From assembly GCA_002346305.1 (NCBI GenBank), contig DDZI01000098.1:1-13013 (forward strand): DNA of 13,013 bases. The letters run 5' to 3'. Positions 6,419 through 13,013 of this stretch are shown here, in pieces (the stretch's first letter is position 1; each line of letters begins with the position of its first letter). Source of the stretch: Actinobacteria bacterium UBA3012. GTDB taxonomy: Bacteria > Actinomycetota > Actinomycetes > Nanopelagicales > Nanopelagicaceae. The position numbers and the translations under genes were made by a program. The notes under the pieces are model-generated. The model was given only the letters and a program-made list of their open reading frames with translations. It was not told the origin of the DNA and did not search any database.

Positions 6419-7483
6419 CTATTTGGCAGAACTAAGTAATGCTTGTGCTAAATCACTCCATAAATCTTCAACATGCTCACACCCAACTGACATTCGAATC
6501 AAACTTTCTGGAACGGTATCTGGTTCTTCTGGATGCAACCGGCGTCGCTCCCAAAGAGATTCAACTCCCCCAAGACTTGTCGCATTACTCCAAATTTTTG
6601 CAGCGGCTAGCGCTTTATCAGCAGCTACCGCACCTCCATGAAATTCGATTGAAATCATAAAACCAAAACCTGGATAACGAACGCGTGAGATAGCTGGATC
6701 GTTCTTTAATCGATCGACCAAAATAGCCGCGCTTTCACTTGATTGACGCATCCGCATCGGAAAAGTGCGCACACCGCGTAATGCCAGCCACGCTTCAAAT
6801 GGGCCAGCAATCGATCCATGAAATTTGCGATGTACTAACAACTTTTCATAAAGGTCAGCAGATTTTGTGATTGCTGTACCAAGCAAAATATCACTATGTC
6901 CAGATAGCGCTTTTGTTAGTGAATGTATAACGACATCTGCACCCATATCTAAAGGTTTCTGATTTAGCGGAGTCGCAAAAGTGTTGTCGACTGCAACCAG
7001 AATTTTGCGTGCGTGTGCTGCGTCAATAAATTTTTGAACTTCTGCCACGTCAAGTAATGGATTTGTTGGTGATTCGAAGTAAAGCATTTGGGCACCATCC
7101 AGTGCGGCGATAACTTCTTCAGTTTTCGTTATATCGACCCAGATTGGTTTAATTCGACCTTTCTTTTCTAACTCTGCAATCAAAGCGCCTGTTCCCAGAT
7201 AGGAAGCAGTTGGGATCACAAATTTGCCCCCACCAGGAATCAAATCCAAAACTGCGGTAACCGCTGCTAATCCAGATGCGTAGATGAGCGCTTGCCCGTT
7301 TTCTAATTTTCCGAGAACGCTCTCAAGATCCTGCCAAGTTTCGTTGTTGTAACGTCCGTAATTGTTTTCGCCGCCAACAAAAAAAGTCGAGGAGAGCTGT
7401 ATGCCACCGTTTACCGCCTCACCTGGAGCGCGATCTGGTCGGCCACCCATGATGGCCTCTGTCTCTGGGTGATATTTGCTCAT
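6419..7483 (-). CDS. Cys/Met-metabolism PLP-dependent enzyme (cystathionine gamma-synthase/lyase superfamily)
   Basis: A 354-aa fold-type I PLP enzyme of the transsulfuration superfamily. Visible are the N-terminal YGRYNN (42-47, where most relatives have Y.R..NPT), ASGLAAV (69-75), ESPTNPLLDV (137-146), VDNTFATP (165-172), the PLP lysine K191 in HSLTKALSGHSD, SLGGVESL (303-310) and the substrate-carboxylate Arg330 in LIRMSVGCE. It is shorter than the usual 380-400 residues: about 15-20 residues are missing between RVRYPG and FGFMISIEF. ERRRLHPEE follows SLGGVESL, where MetB has SHAATMTHA. The exact reaction (cystathionine synthesis, or a gamma-elimination) cannot be chosen. The MalY/PatB lyase in the same operon supports a joint sulfur amino acid role. 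The ribosome binding site is weak (TAGG). Confidence 0.85.
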   Translation of the reverse strand: MSKYHPETEAIMGGRPDRAPGEAVNGGIQLSSTFFVGGENNYGRYNNETWQDLESVLGKLENGQALIYASGLAAVTAVLDLIPGGGKFVIPTASYLGTGALIAELEKKGRIKPIWVDITKTEEVIAALDGAQMLYFESPTNPLLDVAEVQKFIDAAHARKILVAVDNTFATPLNQKPLDMGADVVIHSLTKALSGHSDILLGTAITKSADLYEKLLVHRKFHGSIAGPFEAWLALRGVRTFPMRMRQSSESAAILVDRLKNDPAISRVRYPGFGFMISIEFHGGAVAADKALAAAKIWSNATSLGGVESLWERRRLHPEEPDTVPESLIRMSVGCEHVEDLWSDLAQALLSSAK

Positions 7484-7505
7484 TGGGTGAGCCTATCTGA
7501 GGAGA

Positions 7506-9026
7506 TTAACTCTTCGAAAGTAGGGCCATCGCCGCATTGTGCGCTGGAATTCCACTTACGCCGCCGCCTCTTTGGGCGCCGGCCCCACCGAGGTAAATAT
7601 GTGGGGTGCCACTTTGTGCTCCCCATTCACCATTCATGCTTTCATCAGTTGCAAATGGCATTGTTAAATCTGCATGAAAGATATTTCCACGCGGTAGAAA
7701 AATCTCTTCCTCTAAATCAAGTGGAGTTTTTACTTCAAGACATTTACTTCCATCTGAGTTTTCTGCTAATACTGTTTCTATTGGCTCCACTAAACATTGA
7801 TTAAATCCACTCAAGATTCTTTCCGTTACCAAATTAGTATTTGCGGCTCTTTCGTTTTCAAAAATTTCAGCAGGGGTATGGAGTGCAAATAAAGTTAATG
7901 TGTGCAATCCGCTTTTCCCAACAATTGAAGGATCTGTAATTGAATGGCAGTAAACTTCGGCTGGAATAACGTCCGGCAGTATATTTTGTTTTGCAACATT
8001 AAAGGCATTTTCTAGATCACTCAATCTCTCATTGATGTGAAAAGTTCCAGCAAATGCTAATTTTGGGTCGACTCCAGATTTTAATTCTGGCAATTTCTTC
8101 AGCAACATATTTATCTTAATCTGAGAGCCATCGCGTAACTTTGGCTTCCTACTTCCAAGGGCTGAGGCAAGTGCAGTGGGTGAGGCAGCCCAAATTAAAT
8201 CGCGTCCTGCGTAATTATTGCCTGCCGCACTTTCTATCTCTACTCCGTTTACATCTGGAATTACCTTGTCGATTTTTGTATTTCCAATTATTTTTACCCC
8301 GGAAGAGATCGCAACTCTTTCAAGTTCCTCGGCAAGTGCGCCCATGCCTCCGACTGGGACTTTCCACTCTCCCGTTCCATTCCCGATGAGGTGGTAGAGG
8401 AAGCAAATATTTGCTTGCAGATCATCAACAGATGTAAAAGTTCCGATTAAGGCATCTGTAAGTACCACACCTCGGACCAGATCATCTGTGAACCGTTCCC
8501 GCACAACCTGGCCAATTGGTTGTTCACAAATCTCATTCCATAGAGGGTCATTTCCTAATTTGCTCTTTAGATTTTTCACTGAAGGAAGTGGTTCTAGCAA
8601 AGTTGGGGCAATCACCTTGGCAATAGATTCCACTTCACCGTAAAACTTTTTCCATGCCAAAAACTCATCATCTGAACCCGTGAGTTTGTTGAAGGATTGT
8701 TCGGAGAGTTTTCCAACATTTCGCTCCACCAGCAGTCCGCAATCTTTACCATCACGAAAATCTGGCGTGTAAGAGGAGATCTCTCGAGATTTTGTGGTGA
8801 ATTTAATACCTAAATCTTTAATGATTTTATTTGGAAGTAGGGAAACTAAGTATGAGTATCTCGACAACCGCACATCATGCTCTGGAAACGCTTGATAACT
8901 GATTGATGCACCGCCAAGATGATCAGAGCTTTCAATTAAAAGTACCGATTTTCCAGCCTTAGCAAGATATGAAGCTGAGATAAGTCCGTTGTGGCCACCG
9001 CCAACAACAATTACGTCATAAATCAT
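7506..9026 (-). CDS. FAD-dependent oxidoreductase, phytoene-desaturase superfamily, PYROXD2-like
   Basis: A 506-aa flavoprotein of the NAD(P)/FAD-dependent amine-oxidase/phytoene dehydrogenase type (COG1233). The dinucleotide fold begins at once: VVGGGHNGL (7-15), then LIESSDHLGGAS (30-41). The C-terminal FAD motif is YLGGAGAQRGGGVSGIPAHNAA (from about 478). VPVGGMGALAEELE in the middle is also typical. The ending and the HADLTMPF segment resemble PYROXD2, a vertebrate mitochondrial protein of unclear reaction, rather than classical carotenoid CrtI enzymes. No carotenoid genes are nearby. Its start lies 2 nt after the stop of the MalY-like gene and no ribosome binding site is visible, so translational coupling is likely. 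The substrate is unknown. Confidence 0.85.
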   Translation of the reverse strand: MIYDVIVVGGGHNGLISASYLAKAGKSVLLIESSDHLGGASISYQAFPEHDVRLSRYSYLVSLLPNKIIKDLGIKFTTKSREISSYTPDFRDGKDCGLLVERNVGKLSEQSFNKLTGSDDEFLAWKKFYGEVESIAKVIAPTLLEPLPSVKNLKSKLGNDPLWNEICEQPIGQVVRERFTDDLVRGVVLTDALIGTFTSVDDLQANICFLYHLIGNGTGEWKVPVGGMGALAEELERVAISSGVKIIGNTKIDKVIPDVNGVEIESAAGNNYAGRDLIWAASPTALASALGSRKPKLRDGSQIKINMLLKKLPELKSGVDPKLAFAGTFHINERLSDLENAFNVAKQNILPDVIPAEVYCHSITDPSIVGKSGLHTLTLFALHTPAEIFENERAANTNLVTERILSGFNQCLVEPIETVLAENSDGSKCLEVKTPLDLEEEIFLPRGNIFHADLTMPFATDESMNGEWGAQSGTPHIYLGGAGAQRGGGVSGIPAHNAAMALLSKS

Positions 9027-9028
9027 GG

Positions 9029-10168
9029 TTAGAGGAGTGATTTAATTCCGGAAAATGCACTTTCCAAAATTTCAGATGATGTTCCAAAATTTAATCGAAC
9101 AAATCCTTTGCCGGGTTCCCCAAAGGCTAAACCGCTATTCACTGCAATTTTTGCCCGCTCTAAAATCACAGCGGCCGGGTCTTCGCCTAAATCTGTCTCT
9201 CTAAAATCAATCCACGATAAGTAACTATTTTGCGGATTGCTAACCTTAAGTGAAGTGCCACTAACTAGTTCATCGATCAGCTTTTTATTTATTTCCAAAC
9301 GAACAATTACTGAATCTAGCCATTCATCTGAATTGTTAAAAGCCGCCACCATTCCAAAAGCCCCTGTGATTGATGCGCGAGCATGAATCCCCATAGCAAG
9401 TGGCGCTAACGCTTCTCGCAACTTTTCACTTTGCGTATAAAAGAATCCACATTTTAACCCAGCTAAATTCCAAGATTTACTTGCTGAAGTTGCGGTAATT
9501 CCCACCTCTCGAGCAGTATCACTAACTGTTAAAAAAGGGACAAATTTCGCTGAAGTAAATGTCAGTGGCGCGTGAATCTCATCGCTGATAATTATTACGT
9601 CATGGGCTTTTGCTAGTTCGGCAAGTTTTGAAAGATCTTCCTTTTTGTAAATCAAGCCAAGTGGGTTGTGTGGGCTAGACATTAGAAAAAACTTTGCTCC
9701 GCTGACAAATGCTTTTTCAATCGCTGCAAAATCTAATCTCCAATTGCCATTTTCTTCAATCAACGGGCGCTCATCCACTTCCATGTGGACTTCTTTGATC
9801 CAATAAGCAAAAGCTGGATAAACAGGGGTGGTAATCACAACACGATCCCCGGCTTTGCCTAGCAATCTTAGAATTTCAACAATCACGACACCCACATCAG
9901 TGCCTAAATGCACATGCTCAGGTTCTAAAATCCAATTCCATCTGCGCTTAGCAAAGGATGCAAATGCTTCTGGTAGTTCAGGCACCGAAGCCAAATAGCC
10001 TAAATCTGATCTATCTACTAAATCATGAAGTACTTTTTTAATTGAATCTGAGATTGGGAAATCCATTTCAGCAACTGGCAATGGGAGCACATCCGCCGGG
10101 AACCCCCGCCACTTAGCACTCTTACGTTTGTGCAGTTGGACAAGGGAATCTGCCTCTATCGGTTTCAT
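9029..10168 (-). CDS. MalY/PatB-type aminotransferase, probable cystathionine/cysteine-S-conjugate beta-lyase
   Basis: A 379-aa fold-type I PLP enzyme. Family signatures appear in order: SAKWRGFPADVLPLPVAEMDF (17-37, the MalY-type opening), TTPVYPAF (113-120), SSPHNPLG (164-171), SDEIHAPL (195-202), the PLP lysine K231 in SASKSWNLAGLKCG, and the C-terminal Arg358 in FVRLNFGTS. Members cleave the C-S bond of cystathionine or cysteine conjugates, giving homocysteine or a thiol with pyruvate and ammonia; some act as aminotransferases. Length is normal (about 380-400). Its ATG overlaps the SDR stop by four bases (ATGA) and no separate ribosome binding site is seen, so it is probably coupled to SDR translation. 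The transsulfuration-type enzyme two genes downstream supports a sulfur amino acid role. Confidence 0.88.
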   Translation of the reverse strand: MKPIEADSLVQLHKRKSAKWRGFPADVLPLPVAEMDFPISDSIKKVLHDLVDRSDLGYLASVPELPEAFASFAKRRWNWILEPEHVHLGTDVGVVIVEILRLLGKAGDRVVITTPVYPAFAYWIKEVHMEVDERPLIEENGNWRLDFAAIEKAFVSGAKFFLMSSPHNPLGLIYKKEDLSKLAELAKAHDVIIISDEIHAPLTFTSAKFVPFLTVSDTAREVGITATSASKSWNLAGLKCGFFYTQSEKLREALAPLAMGIHARASITGAFGMVAAFNNSDEWLDSVIVRLEINKKLIDELVSGTSLKVSNPQNSYLSWIDFRETDLGEDPAAVILERAKIAVNSGLAFGEPGKGFVRLNFGTSSEILESAFSGIKSLL

Positions 10169-10923
10169 TTTACTGATGTTACTCGGTGAACTTTATGTTG
10201 AGCCGCTTGTGCAAGTGGTCGCACTATCATCGAATCTATATTGAAGTGATGTGGAAGCATCACGCTCCACCTGACCGCTTCTGCAATATCTTCAGCTGTT
10301 AAAGCTTCAACGCCTTCGTAAATTTTGGCAACTCGTTCTGCATCGCCGCCATATCGCACCATGCCAAATTCATCAGTCTTGACCATTCCTGGCGCAATCT
10401 CAGTAATCCGAATTGGCTCTCCACTTAATTCAAGTCGCAAAGTTCTAGCGAGTGCTGTTTCGCCGGCTTTCGCGGATGTGTAACTACCGCCGTTTTCATA
10501 AACAATGTGTCCCGCAGTGGATGAAATGATCACAATATGTCCGCGTCCAAAACTTTTCATAATTGGAGTTATTGCGGCAACCATTCGAACCGATCCAACA
10601 ACATTAACCTCATAAGTCTTCATCCATAATCCTGGGTCTGCATCTGTAACCGCTAAAGCATCAAAAGCTCCGCCTGCATTTGAAACAAGTATTGAAACTG
10701 GTTTACCTTTTAGATGAGTCACTAATCCCGCTATGCTTTTTTGGTCAGTGACATCCAAAATAAATGGCTCAATATTTGAATCTTCTTTGGCCAGTTGGGC
10801 TAAACGATCTTCACGGCGAGCAGCCGCGATAACGTGATATCCATTTTTTGCAAGCAAACGTGCAGTTGCTGCGCCGATACCACTACTTGCGCCTGTAACT
10901 ACTGCATACTCTTTAACTGACAT
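10165..10923 (-). CDS. Short-chain dehydrogenase/reductase (classical SDR)
   Basis: A 252-aa NAD(P)(H)-dependent oxidoreductase with a complete classical SDR set: TGASSGIG (10-17), DVTD (57-60), NAGG (82-85), the serine pair S134/S135, and Y148/K152 in YTSAK. The basic residues after strand 2 (AARRED, 34-39) favour NADP(H). The end, VRPLAQAAQHKVHR (234-247), is a pattern I associate with actinobacterial SDRs of the YdfG/serine-dehydrogenase type; the substrate is not readable. AAAGAGGAG, 7 nt before the ATG and overlapping the terC stop region, is one of the best ribosome binding sites in the window. It is the second gene of the cluster, 14 nt after terC, and overlaps the next gene by four bases. 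Confidence 0.9.
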   Translation of the reverse strand: MSVKEYAVVTGASSGIGAATARLLAKNGYHVIAAARREDRLAQLAKEDSNIEPFILDVTDQKSIAGLVTHLKGKPVSILVSNAGGAFDALAVTDADPGLWMKTYEVNVVGSVRMVAAITPIMKSFGRGHIVIISSTAGHIVYENGGSYTSAKAGETALARTLRLELSGEPIRITEIAPGMVKTDEFGMVRYGGDAERVAKIYEGVEALTAEDIAEAVRWSVMLPHHFNIDSMIVRPLAQAAQHKVHRVTSVK

Positions 10924-10937
10924 TTTATTACTCCTCT

Positions 10938-11846
10938 TTAGATTTGATTACGTTTGGAAGTGACACCAAGGCTGATGAGGGTCGTGACCCCCAAAGAAGC
11001 TCCGATTACGCCAAGACTTACCGCCAGAGATACTTCAGGAATGTGCACTCCTAAAATGTCATGAATTCCAATTCCATGAAGCGCCTCGATAATCAATTTC
11101 ACTCCAATAAAGCCTAGAATTATGGAAAGGCCTTTAGACAAGTAAATCAATCTATTTAGGAAGTCTCCAAGTAGGAAATACAGTTGACGCAAGCCCATGA
11201 GTGCAAATGCATTAGCAGTGAAAACAATGTATGGGTCTTTAGTCAAACCAAAAATAGCTGGGATTGAATCAAGAGCAAATAACAAATCTGTGGTCCCTAC
11301 TGCAACTAGCGCAATTGTAAAAGTCGACGCTCCTCTTTGTCTCAGGGCTGTGATTAATTTATTTTCTTTCCATTGCTCTTCGTCATTTCCGGCTTTTTCT
11401 GTTGCTAAATGCCACGCTGTATAAAGAAGGAAGACACCAAAAACGAAAAATATTGCAATAAATCTGTTAATCAAAGCAGCGCCCGCTGCAATAAATGCAC
11501 CGCGAAGCACCAGCGCCATGATAATTCCCCAAAGTAAAACAAGCTGGGCTTGAGTTTTATCAATTTTTAATTTAGTCAGAATTATGATGAATACAAAAAC
11601 GTTATCAATAGATAATGAATACTCAGTTAACCAACCAGCAAAAAATTCACTCCGTGCTGCAGAATTACTACTTGTGTTTAGGGTAGCGCCAAATATAATG
11701 GCTCCTAAAATGTAAACACTGATCCAAATTCCGGCTTCTTTTGTTGAAGTAACTTTGGAGCGATTTTTGACAGCTAGCGCTAAGTCAAAGGCCAGTACGG
11801 CCACCAAAATCACAATAGTTATTACCCAAACGCTAACTGGTGTCAT
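10938..11846 (-). CDS. TerC family integral membrane protein, probable manganese/metal exporter
   Basis: A 302-aa polytopic membrane protein with seven to nine hydrophobic segments beginning at residue 5. Two TerC signatures are present: EYSLSIDNVFVF (75-86) and TDLLFALDSIPAIFG (186-200), whose acidic residues are thought to line the metal path. A basic/acidic cytoplasmic loop (about 148-172) separates the halves. Related proteins (Alx, MeeF/MeeY) export Mn2+ and help metalate secreted enzymes; older members were linked to tellurite resistance, but no ter cluster is here. AGGAGA lies close upstream of the ATG. Only 43 nt separate it from the divergent glycosylase gene, too little for a complete yybP-ykoY manganese riboswitch between the genes. 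It appears to head the six-gene minus-strand operon. Confidence 0.9.
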   Translation of the reverse strand: MTPVSVWVITIVILVAVLAFDLALAVKNRSKVTSTKEAGIWISVYILGAIIFGATLNTSSNSAARSEFFAGWLTEYSLSIDNVFVFIIILTKLKIDKTQAQLVLLWGIIMALVLRGAFIAAGAALINRFIAIFFVFGVFLLYTAWHLATEKAGNDEEQWKENKLITALRQRGASTFTIALVAVGTTDLLFALDSIPAIFGLTKDPYIVFTANAFALMGLRQLYFLLGDFLNRLIYLSKGLSIILGFIGVKLIIEALHGIGIHDILGVHIPEVSLAVSLGVIGASLGVTTLISLGVTSKRNQI

Positions 11847-11889
11847 TTCTCTCCTAGTAAGTAATGAACGCTCAGTCTAGAGTAAGCAA
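11847..11889. promoter_or_regulatory. Divergent intergenic region between terC and the DNA glycosylase
   Basis: The spacer is 43 nt. For terC, TACTCT on the minus strand (about 11878-11883) is a weak -10 candidate, with TTGGTG 18 nt further upstream inside the glycosylase coding region. For the glycosylase I see no convincing promoter and only a poor ribosome binding site (AGAG, about 11878-11881). No riboswitch-like structure is visible. Confidence 0.25.
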
Positions 11890-12510
11890 ATGCTCATTTC
11901 AGCACCAAAGATGAAGTCAATTTGTGCAAATATCTGTGAAATAGACTCAAAATTTGAAGAAGTTGTGTCGAAAAATCCACTTTGCACAATAGGCCGGAAA
12001 GCTTCTAAAGAGAGTAACTTTCAATCTTTGGTTTCATCTGTCGTCTCTCAACAATTGTCAGGAAAGGCTGCAAGCACAATTCATGGGCGCTTACAAGAAT
12101 TAGTTGGTGGCGAAATTAATCCACAGACAATTGCTTTGCAATCTGTTGAGAATCTTCGCGCGGTAGGACTCTCTGGCGCGAAAACTAAAACCATTTTAGG
12201 ATTAACGGATTCCGTGCTGGCTGGGTTGCCAATTGAGCAATTACAAGATTTTGAAGATGCCGAAATTCTCAAACTACTGACAGAGATTTGGGGAATCGGT
12301 GATTGGACAGTACATATGTTCATGATGTTCCAAATCGGTCACTTAGATATCTGGCCCACCGGAGATCTCGGAGTTCGCAAAGGTTGGGAGTTGATACATA
12401 ACTCGCGGAAAGAATTAACTCCGAAAGAGTTGGGTGTCAAAGGAGAAAAGTTGCGTCCATATCGAAGCGTTGTGGCTTGGTACTGCTGGCGCGCATTAGA
12501 TAACCGTTAA
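11890..12510 (+). CDS. DNA-3-methyladenine glycosylase, HhH-GPD family (AlkA-like, short form)
   Basis: A 206-aa base-excision repair glycosylase that removes alkylated purines such as 3-methyladenine from DNA. The substrate-pocket helix SLVSSVVSQQLSGKAA (46-61) is typical. The helix-hairpin-helix is around EIWGIGDWTVHMFMMF (132-147), and the GPD segment IWPTGDLGVRKG (154-165) supplies the catalytic Asp159. The end LRPYRSVVAWYCWRAL (188-203) is also characteristic. No lysine occupies the EndoIII catalytic position, and no C-terminal [4Fe-4S] cysteine cluster is present, arguing for a monofunctional glycosylase. It lacks the N-terminal AlkA domain of E. coli, as in yeast MAG-type short members. 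The ATG at 11890 has a weak ribosome binding site; Met8 is an alternative start. Its stop overlaps that of msrB. Confidence 0.88.
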   Translation: MLISAPKMKSICANICEIDSKFEEVVSKNPLCTIGRKASKESNFQSLVSSVVSQQLSGKAASTIHGRLQELVGGEINPQTIALQSVENLRAVGLSGAKTKTILGLTDSVLAGLPIEQLQDFEDAEILKLLTEIWGIGDWTVHMFMMFQIGHLDIWPTGDLGVRKGWELIHNSRKELTPKELGVKGEKLRPYRSVVAWYCWRALDNR

Positions 12511-12980
12511 TCTCTTAATTCTAAATCTAGAGAAACTGAATTGATGCACCATCTTTGATCAGTTGGAACCTCATAACCTTCGCCTTCAAATACATGCCCA
12601 AGGTGTGAACCACAGGCAGCACATCTCACTTCGGTGCGTTTCATTCCCATCGTGAAATCTGAAATTAGTTCTACGGCGTCATCCTCTTTAGGTGCATAAA
12701 AACTTGGCCACCCGCAACCTGAATGGAACTTTTCTTTACTTGTAAAGAGCTCCGCAGAACAGGCGTTGCACCGATAGACGCCTGAACGTTCTTCGTCTGT
12801 GTACTTACCGGTAAATGGATGCTCAGTAGCTGCTTCGCGTAACACAGAGTATGAAAGTGGATCTAATTTGGCTTTTAACTTTTCTTCATCGATTACTACT
12901 GGATAATTCTTAGAACTAGATTTTTTCATGAACAATTTCAGGGTATGCGATTCCAGTTGTGGAATGACAATCGTAACCAT
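12507..12980 (-). CDS. msrB: Peptide-methionine (R)-S-oxide reductase MsrB
   Basis: A 157-aa cytoplasmic repair enzyme that reduces the R-sulfoxide of methionine residues using thioredoxin-type donors. Two CxxC pairs for structural zinc are present (C71/C74 and C120/C123). The catalytic cysteine is C145 in RWCINSVSLDL, and C89 in SGCGWPSF is the likely resolving cysteine. HPFTGKY (54-60) and GHVFEGEG (128-135) complete the signature. The first 17 residues precede the part that normally starts the family, so Met18 (ATG at base 12929) may be the true start; neither ATG has a strong ribosome binding site, though AGAGA lies upstream of the first. It converges with the glycosylase gene, sharing a TTAA in which both stop codons overlap. 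Confidence 0.93.
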   Translation of the reverse strand: MVTIVIPQLESHTLKLFMKKSSSKNYPVVIDEEKLKAKLDPLSYSVLREAATEHPFTGKYTDEERSGVYRCNACSAELFTSKEKFHSGCGWPSFYAPKEDDAVELISDFTMGMKRTEVRCAACGSHLGHVFEGEGYEVPTDQRWCINSVSLDLELRD

Positions 12981-13013
12981 TTGGATTTTTCTCTAAATAT
13001 CTCTGGTGATACT

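Noticed and set aside
6381..6660. Plus-strand open frames opposite the PLP enzyme gene
   Set aside because: They lie antisense to a well-supported gene with family motifs and have unlikely composition; they are shadows of its codon use.
7469..7804. 111-aa plus-strand open frame opposite the PYROXD2-like gene
   Set aside because: It is antisense to conserved FAD-motif coding sequence and has no recognisable domain.
7506..9026. Carotenoid biosynthesis gene (crtI)
   Set aside because: The C-terminal motif fits PYROXD2-like proteins better, and no crtB/crtE/crtY-like gene is in the window.
10938..11846. Tellurite resistance (ter) cluster
   Set aside because: Only the TerC-family membrane protein is present; no terD/terA/terZ-like genes are nearby, and metal export is the better reading.
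1..13013. Defence island, prophage, CRISPR array or insertion sequence
   Set aside because: No transposase, integrase, nuclease module, terminal inverted repeats or spaced direct repeats are visible; the only exact tandem repeat is the 14-bp duplication at 2535-2562.

Overview
The window looks like a piece of a compact, moderately AT-rich actinobacterial chromosome. The short intergenic gaps, the GTG start on the first gene, the actinobacterial-style SDR C-terminus (VRPLAQAAQHKVHR) and the overall base composition resemble streamlined freshwater Actinobacteria such as the acI/Nanopelagicales group. This placement is inference; no rRNA or marker gene is present. I recognise no tRNA or rRNA gene, insertion sequence, phage gene or CRISPR array. 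Thirteen protein genes fill almost all of the sequence, and no gene-free stretch exceeds about 190 bases.

Left block, minus strand, read from 3930 down to 1: an HSL-type alpha/beta hydrolase; a 127-aa membrane protein of unknown role; a FadR/GntR-family regulator; and the exported substrate-binding protein of a carbohydrate-type ABC transporter, whose permease genes would lie beyond base 1. This block holds most of the regulatory structure. It includes a tandem 14-bp repeat carrying -35-like TTGACA elements before the regulator and a candidate promoter before the binding-protein gene. It also has an 8-4-8 palindrome just downstream of the predicted transcription start, repeated TCCTAT motifs, and two stem-loops after the binding-protein stop.

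Middle: a plus-strand FAD-linked oxidase of the D-lactate dehydrogenase/GlcD type (3990-5396) is divergent from the hydrolase. It ends exactly against the stop codon of the convergent minus-strand cluster, with a hairpin inside its last codons.

Right cluster, minus strand, 11846 down to 5397: TerC-family metal exporter, SDR oxidoreductase, MalY/PatB-type C-S beta-lyase, PYROXD2-like FAD oxidoreductase, Cys/Met-metabolism PLP enzyme (cystathionine gamma-synthase/lyase superfamily) and Gfo/Idh/MocA oxidoreductase. Overlaps or gaps of 26 nt or less make one operon likely. The two PLP enzymes together suggest sulfur amino acid (cystathionine/homocysteine) metabolism; the link to the redox enzymes and TerC is not obvious.

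Right end: a small HhH-GPD DNA-3-methyladenine glycosylase (plus strand) is divergent from terC. Its stop codon overlaps that of a convergent methionine sulfoxide reductase B gene. I see no convincing new defence or mobile system here; the most interesting signals are regulatory or architectural.
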